The notes under the pieces were generated by a model. That model made no database searches, was not told where the DNA came from, and saw only the letters and a list, made by a program, of their open reading frames with translations. The position numbers and the translations under genes are program-made. Shown piece after piece: positions 44,082-53,780 of a DNA stretch of 64,000 bases. Source of the stretch: Achromobacter aegrifaciens (lineage in GTDB: Bacteria; Pseudomonadota; Gammaproteobacteria; Burkholderiales; Burkholderiaceae_B); NCBI RefSeq assembly GCF_902859735.1, contig NZ_CADIJY010000004.1:62001-126000 (forward strand). Direction: 5' to 3'. The number at the start of each line of letters is the position of its first letter. Within the stretch, counting starts at the first letter, position 1.

Positions 44082-45092
44082 TCAGGCAAAAGCCTGGATC
44101 ACGCGAGGAGCGATTTGGTCCAATGGGCGGATTTCCACGGCCGCCTGCATGGCCGCCGCGGCCTTGGGCATGCCATAGACGGCGCTGCTGGCCTGGTCCT
44201 GTGCAATGGTCAGGTAACCGCGCTCGCGCAGCGCCTTCAGCCCGCGCGCGCCGTCCTGGCCCATGCCCGTCAGCAGCACGCCGACGGCCAGGCCGCGCCA
44301 GTGCTGCGCCACGCTATGGAAAAAAACGTCGATGGAAGGCCGGTACAGGCTTTCCTTAGGGGTTTCGGTGTAGCGCAGCGTGCCGTCGGCCAGCATGTGC
44401 AGATGGTCGCCGGTGCCGGCCAGCAATATCTGGCCGGGTTCGGGCCATTCGCCCTCGCGCACCAGCCTGACGGGCAGCGGCGCCTGTTCATTGAGCCAGT
44501 CCGCCATGCCCGCGGCAAACGAGGCGTCCACGTGCTGTACCAGCACGATGCCGGCGGGAAACTCCGGCGGTATTCCCTTCAGCAGCTGCGCCAGCGCCGG
44601 CGGACCGCCAGCCGATGCGCCGATGACCAGGAGGCGCTTGGCGTCGGCCTGTTGCATGGGCCGGGCCACCGGCGTCAGGGCGGGCCGCTTGCCATAGCGG
44701 CCGATCAGCCAGCCCACGTTGCGGATCTTGCGCAGCAGCGGCGCCGCCGCCATGCGCATGTCGCCGCTGCCGATTACCGGCGTGTCTGCTGCGTCCAGCG
44801 CCCCGTGGCCCATGGCGTCGAATACGCGCGAGGTATGGCGCGCCACGTCGGCGGTCACCACCACGATCGCGCAGGGTGTTTCGGCCATGATGCGGCGCGT
44901 GGCTTCGACGCCGTCCATGATGGGCATGATGAGGTCCATCAGCACCACGTCCGGCCGGTCGCGGGCGCACAGGTCCACGGCCTCCTGGCCGTTGGTCGCG
45001 ACCCAGGCGAGGTCCAGCCCCGGCTCCAGCGCGATCGCGCGCCGCAGCACTTCCACTGCCATCGGCATGTCGTTGACGATTCCGACTCTCAC
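44082..45092 (-). CDS. wspF: CheB-type methylesterase response regulator WspF
   Basis: 336 residues, GTG start at 45092 overlapping the wspE stop (GTGA). The receiver domain (about 1-125, aspartate in [14 protein letters not shown]) is followed by a CheB catalytic domain (about 150-330) with Ser in [14 protein letters not shown], His in [11 protein letters not shown] and Asp in [10 protein letters not shown], all intact. In Pseudomonas WspF demethylates the receptor and restrains the pathway; loss of it locks WspR on. Here the gene looks functional. Confidence 0.93.
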   Translation of the reverse strand: MRVGIVNDMPMAVEVLRRAIALEPGLDLAWVATNGQEAVDLCARDRPDVVLMDLIMPIMDGVEATRRIMAETPCAIVVVTADVARHTSRVFDAMGHGALDAADTPVIGSGDMRMAAAPLLRKIRNVGWLIGRYGKRPALTPVARPMQQADAKRLLVIGASAGGPPALAQLLKGIPPEFPAGIVLVQHVDASFAAGMADWLNEQAPLPVRLVREGEWPEPGQILLAGTGDHLHMLADGTLRYTETPKESLYRPSIDVFFHSVAQHWRGLAVGVLLTGMGQDGARGLKALRERGYLTIAQDQASSAVYGMPKAAAAMQAAVEIRPLDQIAPRVIQAFA

Positions 45093-47344
45093 GTGCGCGC
45101 CTTTCCGATCAGGTCTTCCACCGCGTCGAGCAGCGCGTCATCATGGAAGCTGCCCTTCGCCAGATAATAGTCGGCGCCGGCGTCCAGCCCGCGCCTCCTG
45201 TCCTCTTCCCTGTCCTTGTACGACACCACCATCACCGGCAGGCCCTGCAGCTTGGGATCGGCCTTGATGCGCGACACCAGTTCAATGCCGTCCATGCGCG
45301 GCATGTCCACGTCGGTCACGACCAGGTCGAACGACTCGCTGCGCAACATGTTCCAGCCGTCCATGCCGTCCACGGCCACGGCCACGTCGAAGCCGCGGTT
45401 CAACAGCAGCTTGCGCTCCAGCTCCCGCACCGTAAGCGAGTCGTCCACCACCAGCACGCGCTTGCGCCGCCGCGCCTGTTCGGCCGCGCCCGCGCCGTCC
45501 ACCCGGCTCAGCTGTCCGCCTTCCACCAGCTTCTGCACCGACACCAGCATGTCTTCCACGTCGAGGATCAGCAGCGGCGTGCCATCGTCCATCAATGCGC
45601 CCGCCATCACGTCCTGCACCTTGCCCAGACGCGGGTCCAGCGGCTGCACCACCAGCGTGCGCTCGCCCACGTAACGGTCCACGGCAACGCCATAAAGCCG
45701 GTCGTGGTCGCCCACCAGCACCACGCATACCGTTTCGGAGGCCGGCCCGGCGCCGCCCGTGCGCAGGATCTGGCGCGCGGACACCAGCCCGATCTGCCGG
45801 TCCATGAAGCGGAAATGCTGATGCCCTTCGAGCTGTTCGATGTCTTCGGCGCGCACTTGCAGCGCGTGGTTGACGTAGGCCAGCGGGAATGCGTAGATCT
45901 CTTCCTGCACCTCGACCAGCAGGCTGCGCACCACCGAGAGCGACAAGGGCATCTCCAGCATGAAACGGGTGCCCTGCCCCGTCTGCTGCTGGATGCGCAC
46001 CGCGCCGCGCAACTGGCGCACCATGGTCTGCACCACGTCCAACCCCACACCGCGCCCCGAGATCTCCGTGACTTCGCCGCGCGTGCTGAATCCCGACAGG
46101 AACAGGAACTCCAGCAGCTCGGCCTCGGTCAGCCGGGCCGCGGTTTCCGCGCTGGCCAGCTTGCGCTGCACCACTTCCACGCGCAGCCGGTCCAGCGAAA
46201 TGCCGGCGCCGTCGTCGCTGAGTTCAATCAGCAGCATGCCGGCCGCATGGCGCGCCGACAGCCGGATCCGGCCTTCGGCCGGCTTGCCCGCCGCCAGCCG
46301 GTCCTGCGGCATCTCGATGCCGTGGTCCACCGCGTTGCGCAACAGGTGCATCAGCGGCGCGTCGAGCTTTTCCAGGATGTCGCGATCCACCTGGGTGGAC
46401 TCGCCTTCGATTTCCAGCCGCACCTGCTTGCCCAGCGCGCGGCCTACGTCGCGGACCATGCGCGCCATGCCTCCCACCCCGTCGCCGAACGGCCGCATGC
46501 GGCAGGCCAGCGCGGTGTCGTATAGGCGCTGGGCCAGGTGGCCCATGCGCCAGCCGAATTCGTCGACCTCGCTGGTGCGCTGCGACAGCTCCTGCTGGCA
46601 TTGCTGGACGATGCGCAGGGCATCGTCCAGCGCGGCTTGCGCCTGCGCGTCCAGCGCCTGGCCCGCCAGGGCCGCGCGCACGCCGTCCAACGCCTGGACC
46701 GCGCCCGCCTGCATGCGCTTCAGACGCAGCATGGACGCGCCAAAGGGCGCGATCCAGTGCGACTCCACCAGGGTCTCGCTGGACAGGCCCAGCAATTTGT
46801 TGAGCGTGTCAGCCGTCACGCGCAGCACGCGTTCGCCCTCGCCCAATCCCGCGTCCGAACTGCGCCTTTGCACCGCTGCGGCGGGCGGTTCATCCAGGAC
46901 CGGAATCGGCGGCAGGAAATCCGAGGGCTTGGGGGCCGGCGCGGCAGCCTGCGCTGCCGGCAACGCAGGCGCATTGCTCAGGCGCTTCACCAGCTCGTCG
47001 ATCTCGCTACCCAGCTCCACACCCGGCGTGGCCACGCGCTGCAACAGGTCCGCGCCCATCAGCAGGGCGTCGATGTCCGCGGCCTGCAGCCGTAGCCGGC
47101 CTTCGCGCGCCTCAACCAGGCAATCCTCCATGGCGTGCGCGATGCGCACCGCCGGATGCAGATCGACGATGCGGGCCGCGCCCTTGAGCGAATGGGCCGC
47201 GCGCATGCAGGCTTCCAGCTGCGGCGCGGACGTGGGGTCGTGCTCCAGGGCCAGCAGGCCCTTGTTCAGCACCTCCACCTGGGTGCGGGTCTCCAGCTGG
47301 AACAATTCCAGAAGCGAGGCATCGCGCATCTGATCCGGATTCAC
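45089..47344 (-). CDS. wspE: Hybrid CheA-type histidine kinase WspE
   Basis: 751 residues, GTG start at 47344 overlapping the wspD stop. Domains in order: Hpt with phosphorylatable histidine in AAHSLKGAARI (about residue 50); dimerisation; HATPase (HLLRNAVDHGIEMP and GRGVGLDVVQTMVRQ, about 335-480); a CheW-like regulatory domain (about 485-620); and a C-terminal receiver (about 630-748) with aspartate in LVVTDVDMPRMDG. It autophosphorylates in response to WspA and passes phosphate to WspF and WspR. Fused receiver and order match WspE, not flagellar CheA. Confidence 0.93.
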   Translation of the reverse strand: MNPDQMRDASLLELFQLETRTQVEVLNKGLLALEHDPTSAPQLEACMRAAHSLKGAARIVDLHPAVRIAHAMEDCLVEAREGRLRLQAADIDALLMGADLLQRVATPGVELGSEIDELVKRLSNAPALPAAQAAAPAPKPSDFLPPIPVLDEPPAAAVQRRSSDAGLGEGERVLRVTADTLNKLLGLSSETLVESHWIAPFGASMLRLKRMQAGAVQALDGVRAALAGQALDAQAQAALDDALRIVQQCQQELSQRTSEVDEFGWRMGHLAQRLYDTALACRMRPFGDGVGGMARMVRDVGRALGKQVRLEIEGESTQVDRDILEKLDAPLMHLLRNAVDHGIEMPQDRLAAGKPAEGRIRLSARHAAGMLLIELSDDGAGISLDRLRVEVVQRKLASAETAARLTEAELLEFLFLSGFSTRGEVTEISGRGVGLDVVQTMVRQLRGAVRIQQQTGQGTRFMLEMPLSLSVVRSLLVEVQEEIYAFPLAYVNHALQVRAEDIEQLEGHQHFRFMDRQIGLVSARQILRTGGAGPASETVCVVLVGDHDRLYGVAVDRYVGERTLVVQPLDPRLGKVQDVMAGALMDDGTPLLILDVEDMLVSVQKLVEGGQLSRVDGAGAAEQARRRKRVLVVDDSLTVRELERKLLLNRGFDVAVAVDGMDGWNMLRSESFDLVVTDVDMPRMDGIELVSRIKADPKLQGLPVMVVSYKDREEDRRRGLDAGADYYLAKGSFHDDALLDAVEDLIGKART

Positions 47345-48003
47345 GCCAGGCTCCGTTCCAAAGCTTGCATCAGCAAGGTCTCGTCCAACACGCCCACGGC
47401 GCGGCCGCCGCAGCGGGCCATGCCGCGCGAGTACTTGAGGCTTGCACCCTCCACGGTCGCGGGCAGGGGCTCCAGCCCGTCCAGGTCCACGGCGTGCATG
47501 CCTTCGACCTCATCCACCGGCACGACCACCGCGCGGCCTGCGCCGCCCAGTATCAGCATGCGCGCCGTGGCGGGCCGCTCGCGCGCGTCCTCCGCTGCCG
47601 CCTCCAGGCCCAGCAGGCGCGCCAGCGACACGCACACAGTGAGGGAGCCGCGCACATTGGTCACGCCCAGCATCGCCGGATCGCGCCGGTGCGGCAGGCT
47701 CAGGATGCTGCGGGTGCCGGCCACTTCGTCCAGCGCCCGGGTCGGCAGCCCCAGCCATTCGCGGTGCACGCGGAACACCAGCAGCGAAGACAGCCTGGCG
47801 CGCTCCTGCTGGGCCTCTTCGGCGCCCTGCTCTTCCATTTGCGGCGGCAGACGGTCAAGTATGCGCTTGGCCGCCGCCGCATAGACCGGACAATTGCGGC
47901 AATGCACGTGGTCGGCCAATTGCGCGCAACTCTTGTCGCCGCGGATGCCGATGCGGTTCCAGCAGTCGTCCACGTCGGACAGCACGCCCATGATTTCAAC
48001 CAC
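47341..48003 (-). CDS. wspD: CheW-like adaptor WspD
   Basis: 220 residues. I chose the GTG at 48003, since GGGGAGG stands six bases before it; an in-frame ATG at 47991 is the alternative. An N-terminal extension with cysteines (CWNRIG, CAQLADHVHCRNCPVY, about residues 14-40) precedes the CheW domain (about 75-215). Such a cysteine-bearing extension is typical of WspD-like adaptors. It couples the WspA receptor to the WspE kinase. It overlaps wspC by 8 bases and wspE by 4. Confidence 0.9.
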   Translation of the reverse strand: MVEIMGVLSDVDDCWNRIGIRGDKSCAQLADHVHCRNCPVYAAAAKRILDRLPPQMEEQGAEEAQQERARLSSLLVFRVHREWLGLPTRALDEVAGTRSILSLPHRRDPAMLGVTNVRGSLTVCVSLARLLGLEAAAEDARERPATARMLILGGAGRAVVVPVDEVEGMHAVDLDGLEPLPATVEGASLKYSRGMARCGGRAVGVLDETLLMQALERSLA

Positions 48004-49279
48004 GTCGCGCCTCCCCGCGAGCCGCGCGCGCCTGCAGGCGGCTGGCCGCTTCGTGATCGCCGTCCGACGCCACCAGCGCGGCCAGATGCAGCAGGGCTTC
48101 GCGATGGGTCGGATCGAGATAGAGCGCCTTGCGGTAGGCCGCTTGCGCCTGCCGCGCGTCGCCTGCCGCGTCCTGCAGCAAGCCTTGCAGATACAGGGCC
48201 TCGGCGCTGGCGCCGTGGGTGCCTATGTGCGCCTGGCACTGCGCCATGGCGTCCTGCACCCGGCCCTGGTCGGCCAGGGCCGCGATATGGCGCAAGGAGG
48301 CCTGCGCGTCGCGCAATCCGGCCGAGGCGACCACGGGCGCCGCGGGTATCGCCGGTATGGGCGCATGCGCCAGGGGCAGGCCGGGCTCCGGCGCCTGGGC
48401 CAGCGGCCGCCTGGGCGGCGTCCAGCTGTGCACGATGGGCCGCGCTGCCGCCGGCGCGACAGGCTCGGCCGGCGGGGGCAGCGGCTTGGCCAGGAAGGCG
48501 AACGAACGCGCCATGGGCACTGCCGGCAGCCTGCGGCCGGTCAGCAAGGTGGTTTCGGCCGGGCCGACGAAAAGCACGCCATCCTCGCGCATAAAGCTGC
48601 GCAGCACCTGCACGGCGCGGGCCTGCGTTGCCGCGTCGAAATAGATGAGCAGATTGCGGCAGAACACAAAGTCATAGGGCGCCACCCCTGCCAGCAGATC
48701 GGGATCGAACAGATTGCCGGCCTGGAACCGCACCTGCGCCGCCACGTGGGCGGCCAGTTGGTGGCCGTCGGCGGTCTCCGAAAAATAGCGGTCACGGTAC
48801 CCCAGGTCATCGCCGCGGAATGAATTGCGGCCGTACAGGCCGCGCCGCGCGAATTCGACCATGCGCACGCTGATGTCGAAGGCGTCGATCTGGAAACGTT
48901 CGGCGGGCACGCCGGCGTCCAGCAGCGCCATGGCGATGGAGTAAGGCTCCTCGCCGCTGGAACAGGGCACGCTCAACACGCGCAACACACGGCCTTCGGC
49001 GCCCGTGGCGTACAGGCGCGCCCGCGCCAGCGCGGCCATGGCCGCCTGCGATTCGGGATAACGGAAAAACCAGGTCTCCGGCACGATGACCGCTTCGATG
49101 AGCTGCTGCATCTCGGCAGGCGCCGCCTGCACCTGCCACAGGTAATCCTGCTCATCGGCAATGCCGGCCATGCCCATTCTGCGCCGCACCGCGCGCTCGA
49201 CGGCGGCCTTGCCGATGGAGCCGCTATCCAGGCCCATGCGCCGCTTGAGCAAGGCGCTGAACTCGTCGATCAGCATCAT
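47996..49279 (-). CDS. wspC: CheR-type methyltransferase with TPR tail WspC
   Basis: 427 residues from the tandem ATGATG at 49279/49276, which overlaps the wspB stop; the longer upstream frame is rejected. The CheR domain (about 1-270) includes the N-terminal helical part, SVPCSSGEEPYSIAMAL (SAM binding) and DFVFCRNLLIYFD. A Pro/Ala linker (about 280-335) leads to TPR repeats (about 340-420; AYRKALYLDPTHREALLHLA). It methylates WspA glutamates, opposing WspF. The TPR-bearing CheR architecture is that of WspC. Confidence 0.93.
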   Translation of the reverse strand: MMLIDEFSALLKRRMGLDSGSIGKAAVERAVRRRMGMAGIADEQDYLWQVQAAPAEMQQLIEAVIVPETWFFRYPESQAAMAALARARLYATGAEGRVLRVLSVPCSSGEEPYSIAMALLDAGVPAERFQIDAFDISVRMVEFARRGLYGRNSFRGDDLGYRDRYFSETADGHQLAAHVAAQVRFQAGNLFDPDLLAGVAPYDFVFCRNLLIYFDAATQARAVQVLRSFMREDGVLFVGPAETTLLTGRRLPAVPMARSFAFLAKPLPPPAEPVAPAAARPIVHSWTPPRRPLAQAPEPGLPLAHAPIPAIPAAPVVASAGLRDAQASLRHIAALADQGRVQDAMAQCQAHIGTHGASAEALYLQGLLQDAAGDARQAQAAYRKALYLDPTHREALLHLAALVASDGDHEAASRLQARAARGEARRG

Positions 49280-49806
49280 GGCCGCGCCTCGCGCGCCGCG
49301 CCTGCGGCGTCGGCGGGAAACAACAGCGCCCGCACGGGCGCAGGCAGCAGGTCGCGCACGTTGACAGCCTGCACCATGCCGTCGGCATCGCCGAGCACCG
49401 CGCCCAGATAGCGCGCCTGCGGATTGTCCAGGCCGCCGGACTGAAACGCTGCGGGATCGTAGTGCACGGTTTCGGTCGCCTGCTCCAGGATCAGCCCCAG
49501 CAGATGTTCCGGCCCGTCCGACTGCGCCTGATAGCGCACCAGGGCCAGCCGGGTGCTGGTGACGGCGGCGGCCGCGCCGCCCCCCGCCAGCGCGCTCATG
49601 TCGATGACGGGGACAGCCACGCCGCGGCGGTCCATCACGCCGGCCACCCACGCCGGCGCGCCCGGCACCTGCTTGAACGGGCGCAGGCCCAGCACCTCGG
49701 CGATGTCTCTTGCGTCCAGCGCATAGCGGTCGCCGCCGATGCGGAACAGCAGGTACAGCCGGCGTCCGGCCGCAGCAGAGGGAGCGCGCTGCGCCATGGC
49801 AACCAT
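49276..49806 (-). CDS. wspB: CheW-like adaptor WspB
   Basis: 176 residues from the ATG at 49806, which overlaps the wspA stop as TGATG; a GTG one codon upstream is possible. It is a single CheW domain (about 15-160: YLLFRIGGDRYALDARDIAE, VPGAPAWVAGVMDRRG and AVPVIDMSAL). It links WspA to WspE in the signalling array. It lies between the receptor and the methyltransferase, as in Pseudomonas. Confidence 0.9.
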   Translation of the reverse strand: MVAMAQRAPSAAAGRRLYLLFRIGGDRYALDARDIAEVLGLRPFKQVPGAPAWVAGVMDRRGVAVPVIDMSALAGGGAAAAVTSTRLALVRYQAQSDGPEHLLGLILEQATETVHYDPAAFQSGGLDNPQARYLGAVLGDADGMVQAVNVRDLLPAPVRALLFPADAAGAAREARP

Positions 49807-51425
49807 CACACCTTGAAGCGCGAAACGCCGCTGCGCAGGTCGTTGGCGACCAGCGTCAGTTCTTCGATCGCCAGCGTGGACTGGCGCAGCGATTCCACGG
49901 TCTGCTGGGCGGCGTCGCTCAGCTGCTGCAGGGCCTGGTTGATCTGTTCGGCGCCGGTGGCCTGCGCCTGCATGCCTTCGTTGACCATTTGCACGCGCGG
50001 CGCCAGCGTCTGCACCTGCTGGATGATCTGCGACAGCTGGTCGCCCACCTGCTGCATGTCGGCCATGCCGCGTCGCACTTCCTCGGAGAACTTGTCCATG
50101 CCCATGACGCCGGCAGACACCGACGACTGGATCTCGCGCACCATCTGCTCGATGTCGTAGGTGGCGACGGCGGTCTGGTCCGCCAGCCGGCGGATCTCGG
50201 TCGCCACCACCACGAAGCCGCGGCCGTATTCGCCGGCCTTCTCGGCTTCGATCGCCGCGTTCAGCGACAGCAGGTTGGTCTGGTCCGCCACTTTCGTGAT
50301 CGTAGTAACCACTTGCGTGATGTTGCCGGCCTTCTCGTTCAGGATCGCCAGCTTGGCGTTGACCGAACCCGCCGCCCCGACCACGTTGCGCATGGTGTCT
50401 TCCATGCGCGCCAGGCCCACCTGGCCGCTGCCCGCCAGCGCCGCGGTCTGCTCGGCCGCGCCGGAGACTTCGGCCATGGTGCGCACCAGCTCGCGCGAGG
50501 TGGCGGAGATTTCGCGCGAGGTCACGCCGATCTCGGTCGTGGTGGCGGCGACTTCGGAGGCCGTCGCCTGCTGCTGCTTGGAAGTGGCCGCGATCTCGGT
50601 GACGGAGGTGGCCACCTGCACCGCGGAGCGCTGCGTCTTGCCAACCAGACCGGTCAGCTCGTCAACCATGCCATTGAAGCCGGTCTCGATGGCGTTGAAT
50701 TCGTCCTTGCGCGCCAGCGTCAGTCGCCGTGTCAGATCGCCGCCGCCGGTGGCCTCCAAGGTCTTGACGATGGCGCGCATGGGGTTGGCGATGGCGCGCA
50801 TCAGCAGGATGCCGCAGATGATGGCGGCCACGATCGCCAGGCCCAGCGACAGCAGCATGCGCGTTTCGGCGCTGTTCACCGATTGCTTGATGGCGACGGC
50901 CGCTTCGTCGGCCTGTTTCTTGTTTTCCTGCACCATCCTGGCGAGGATGTCGCGGCCCTTGTAGAACGCCGGCCGCAGTTCCGCCTTGATCAGCGCCTGC
51001 GCCCGCGCCGGGTCCGCCAGCGCGGCAGGCGCAAGAATGTTGGCGCGGATGCGTCTGTACTCCTGCAGTTCCTTCTCGAACTCCTCGAACATCTGCCGGT
51101 CGTCGGCGCGCGCGATGGTGCGACGGTATTGCTCGATATCGTCCGCCAGCAACTTATCGGTCTCGGGCAGACCCGCCAGGATGCGGCTGCGTTCCTGGTC
51201 CGTCTCCATGTTGAACGCGTCCTGCACCAGCACGAAGCCGGCGAACCAGGAGGCCCGGATCGAAGTGCTGTAGTAGATGCCGGGCACGGCATCATTGTTG
51301 ATCAGCTCGACTTCCGACTCGATGACCAGCAGGCGCCGGTAATCCATCACCACCATCAACGCCATGATGGCCAGAATCGCCAGGAAGCTGGCCAGGATGC
51401 GCTGGCGTAGTGTCAGATTCTTCAT
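49806..51425 (-). CDS. wspA: Methyl-accepting chemotaxis protein WspA
   Basis: 539 residues. N-terminal membrane helix (about 10-27), periplasmic four-helix-bundle ligand region (about 30-185), second membrane helix (about 190-210), HAMP (about 212-265), and a long cytoplasmic coiled coil with signalling tip [20 protein letters not shown] (about residues 388-407). Missing C-terminal pentapeptide fits modification by the dedicated WspC and WspF. In Pseudomonas WspA senses surface contact or cell-envelope stress. It is the first gene of the operon and has its own upstream promoter-like sequence. Confidence 0.93.
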   Translation of the reverse strand: MKNLTLRQRILASFLAILAIMALMVVMDYRRLLVIESEVELINNDAVPGIYYSTSIRASWFAGFVLVQDAFNMETDQERSRILAGLPETDKLLADDIEQYRRTIARADDRQMFEEFEKELQEYRRIRANILAPAALADPARAQALIKAELRPAFYKGRDILARMVQENKKQADEAAVAIKQSVNSAETRMLLSLGLAIVAAIICGILLMRAIANPMRAIVKTLEATGGGDLTRRLTLARKDEFNAIETGFNGMVDELTGLVGKTQRSAVQVATSVTEIAATSKQQQATASEVAATTTEIGVTSREISATSRELVRTMAEVSGAAEQTAALAGSGQVGLARMEDTMRNVVGAAGSVNAKLAILNEKAGNITQVVTTITKVADQTNLLSLNAAIEAEKAGEYGRGFVVVATEIRRLADQTAVATYDIEQMVREIQSSVSAGVMGMDKFSEEVRRGMADMQQVGDQLSQIIQQVQTLAPRVQMVNEGMQAQATGAEQINQALQQLSDAAQQTVESLRQSTLAIEELTLVANDLRSGVSRFKV

Positions 51426-51507
51426 GCCGGGAGACCTCTATGCAAAATCAACTCGTCGATTGGACCGAAATATTCTGGAACAGAACCGGGGACACAAGGC
51501 TGTCCAT

Positions 51508-51538
51508 TTATTACGGGATGTTGTGAGTTGGTTGACAA
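51508..51538 (-). promoter_or_regulatory. wspA: Candidate wsp operon promoter
   Basis: Read on the minus strand: TTGTCA (51538-51533), 19-base spacer, TAATAA (51513-51508), about 85 bases before the wspA start. The boxes are good but the spacer is long, so this is tentative. Confidence 0.4.
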
Positions 51539-51609
51539 TTATTGCAAAGGCAAACGCTGACAGCCACGGAAAACGCCGAAATTGCGGGAAATATGGCGCT
51601 TTGCGTCGG

Positions 51610-51638
51610 AAAAAAGCAAAGCCCTCTTACAAGGGCTT
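51610..51638 (-). terminator. Intrinsic terminator of the amidase gene
   Basis: On the minus strand AAGCCCT, six loop bases, AGGGCTT (51638-51619), then TGCTTTTTTCC. It starts 36 bases after the amidase stop codon and insulates it from the wsp promoter. Confidence 0.8.
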
Positions 51639-51673
51639 GTCTTTTCCCGCAACAATGCGTACCGGACCCGTTT

Positions 51674-53155
51674 TCAGGCGGCGCCGCTCCAAAGCGCCGC
51701 GGGCGGACGGGATTGCACCCAGTCTTGCGCCTGCCCATAGGCGTGCGCAAGCTGCAGCACAGCCAGGTCCGCCTGCGGCGGCCCGATAAGCTGCATGCCC
51801 ATGGGCAGCCCTGCGGCGTTGAATCCCACCGGCACGCTGATCACCGGGCAGCCCGCCAGCGTCCAGGGCGTGACGGTCTCCATCCAGCGGTGATAAGTGT
51901 CCATGGGACGCCCGGCGATCTCCTTGGGCCAGTCCAGCGCCGCGTCGAAGGGGAAGACCTGGGCCGACGGCACCGCCAGATAATCCACGTCGTCGAACAT
52001 GCGCTGCACGGTCTGGTACCAGGCGCTGCGCTCTTCGGTGGCCTGGTAAACCTGCCGCGCCGTCATGCCTTCCAGCCCTTCGACTTCCCAGACCACGGCC
52101 GGCTTCACCAGCTTGCGGGTTTCGGGATTGTGGACGAGGGGGTGCAGTTGTCCGCCCACCATCAAGTGGCGGTGAGCCAGCCAGATGCGCCAAAGGCGTT
52201 CGCCGGCGAATGGCACCTGGTAGTCGACCGCCTCGCAGCCGGTCTGCGCCAGGCCGGCCAGCGCCTGCTCGCACAGTTCCAGAATGCCCGCCTCCATCGG
52301 CAGGTAGCCATTCCAGTCGCCCAGCCAGCCCACGCGCTTGCCCCGCAGGTCGGCGTCCAGGGACTGCGCGAACTGCGCCGGGTCGCCGGTCAGGGACAGC
52401 GGCACGCGGCGGTCGGGCCCCGCCATCACGGACAGCAGCATGGCCACGTCGCGCGGTGTACGGCCCATCGGCCCCTCAACCGCCAGCTGCTTGAGGAAAA
52501 CCTCGGTCGACGGTCCGTAAGGCACGCGGCCAGCGGACGGGCGCATGCCGTAGACGTTGCAGAACGCCGCGGGATTGCGCAGCGAGCCGCCGAAATCGCT
52601 GCCGTCCGCCACCGGCAGCATGCGGGCCGCCAGCGCGGCCGCAGCGCCGCCGCTGCTGCCGCCCGCGGTCCGGGACGGATCGTAGGGGTTGCCCGTGACG
52701 CCATATACCTGGTTATAGGTGTGCGAGCCCAGGCCGAACTCCGGCACGTTGCTGCGGCCGATGAAGATGGCGCCGGACGCGCGCATGCGCTCGATGATGA
52801 TGGAGTCGTGCGCCGTGACCTGGTCCTTGTAGACCAGCGAGCCCATGGACGTGACCATGCCGCGCACGGCGGTCAGGTCCTTGGGCGCCTGCGGCATGCC
52901 ATGCAGCCAGCCCAGCCACTGTCCCGCGGCCAATTGGGCGTCGCGCTCATCGGCCTCGCGCAGCAGTTCGTCGCTGTCGCGCCGGGCGACGATGGCGTTG
53001 AGCTTGGGATTGACCCGGTCGATGTGCGCCAGGTAGGCCGCCATGACCTCGCGGCAGGACACCTGACGCTTGCGGATCGCCTCGGACAGCGCGTGCGCGG
53101 GCATCGCCACGATGTCGTTCAATGGGACGGCTGCGGCCGGGGCGGCAATGGTCAT
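51674..53155 (-). CDS. Amidase (amidase signature family)
   Basis: 493 residues from the ATG at 53155, preceded by AAGGAGA; the upstream extension is rejected. The Ser-cisSer-Lys triad of the amidase signature family is visible: lysine in MPQAPKDLTAV (about 89), and the two serines in TAGGSSGGAAAALAARMLPV and DGSDFGGSLRNPA (about 165-195). No signal peptide; cytoplasmic. It hydrolyses an amide of unknown type; families of this kind include indoleacetamide, nicotinamide and aryl amidases. It is not GatA by context, because no gatB or gatC is near. Confidence 0.92.
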   Translation of the reverse strand: MTIAAPAAAVPLNDIVAMPAHALSEAIRKRQVSCREVMAAYLAHIDRVNPKLNAIVARRDSDELLREADERDAQLAAGQWLGWLHGMPQAPKDLTAVRGMVTSMGSLVYKDQVTAHDSIIIERMRASGAIFIGRSNVPEFGLGSHTYNQVYGVTGNPYDPSRTAGGSSGGAAAALAARMLPVADGSDFGGSLRNPAAFCNVYGMRPSAGRVPYGPSTEVFLKQLAVEGPMGRTPRDVAMLLSVMAGPDRRVPLSLTGDPAQFAQSLDADLRGKRVGWLGDWNGYLPMEAGILELCEQALAGLAQTGCEAVDYQVPFAGERLWRIWLAHRHLMVGGQLHPLVHNPETRKLVKPAVVWEVEGLEGMTARQVYQATEERSAWYQTVQRMFDDVDYLAVPSAQVFPFDAALDWPKEIAGRPMDTYHRWMETVTPWTLAGCPVISVPVGFNAAGLPMGMQLIGPPQADLAVLQLAHAYGQAQDWVQSRPPAALWSGAA

Positions 53156-53302
53156 GCGGGTCTCCTTGCGGCGCGCCTTCGACTCGGGGCGCCTGATCAT
53201 ATGGGGTCGCGCTTGCCGGACGCCGGCCGCGCAGGCAGACGATACTACGCAAACCACAGGCGCCGCGCTTGGCGCGCCGGATCCCGCGGCAGGCCGGAAA
53301 AC

Positions 53303-53316
53303 TTGCGCCAGATCAA
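53303..53316 (+). promoter_or_regulatory. Possible FNR/ANR-type site upstream of truncated haemoglobin
   Basis: TTGCG-CCAG-ATCAA matches the FNR/ANR pattern TTGAT-N4-ATCAA in one half-site exactly and in three of five positions of the other, 56 bp before the start codon. Oxygen- or NO-linked control would suit the gene, but the match is partial. Confidence 0.4.
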
Positions 53317-53372
53317 ACCGCAGGCTGGCGCACCCGCCCTAAGATCGCCTTCCGCCCCACAAGGAGACGACC

Positions 53373-53780
53373 TTGACCTCAGACGCAGACATCTGCACCG
53401 AAGCCGAAATCCGCGACCTGGTGCACGCCTTCTACGGCAAGGCGCGCGCGGACGCGCAGCTGGGCCCGGTCTTCAACAGCCAGGTGCACGACTGGGACGA
53501 GCATCTGGCGACCCTGTCGGATTTCTGGTCCGCCGTGCTGCTGGGCACGCGCCGCTTCACCGGCATGCCCATGCCCAAGCATGCCGCCATGCCGAACCTC
53601 AGCGCAGAACTGTTCGAGCGCTGGCTGGCGCTATGGCAGGAGACCACCGACGCCCTGCCCAACCGGGCGCTGGCCGACGCAGCCCAGGAAATGGCCCGGC
53701 GCATGGCGCGCAGCCTCTGGTATGGGTACCAGCTCAGCCGCGACCCCAGCCAGCCGCTGACCGAACTGCACCCGGCCTGA
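53373..53780 (+). CDS. Group III truncated haemoglobin
   Basis: 135 residues. Start TTG at 53373 with AAGGAGA (53361-53367) ahead of it. The family pattern is present: IRDLVHAFYGKARADAQLGP at the N-terminus (helix B tyrosine in AFYGKA), then DFWSAVLLGTRRFTGMPMPKH, where the final histidine (about residue 69) is the likely proximal haem ligand. Length is typical. Group III globins bind O2 or NO; roles in NO detoxification or peroxide chemistry are proposed. Its stop abuts the stop of the convergent helicase gene with no gap. Confidence 0.9.
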   Translation: MTSDADICTEAEIRDLVHAFYGKARADAQLGPVFNSQVHDWDEHLATLSDFWSAVLLGTRRFTGMPMPKHAAMPNLSAELFERWLALWQETTDALPNRALADAAQEMARRMARSLWYGYQLSRDPSQPLTELHPA

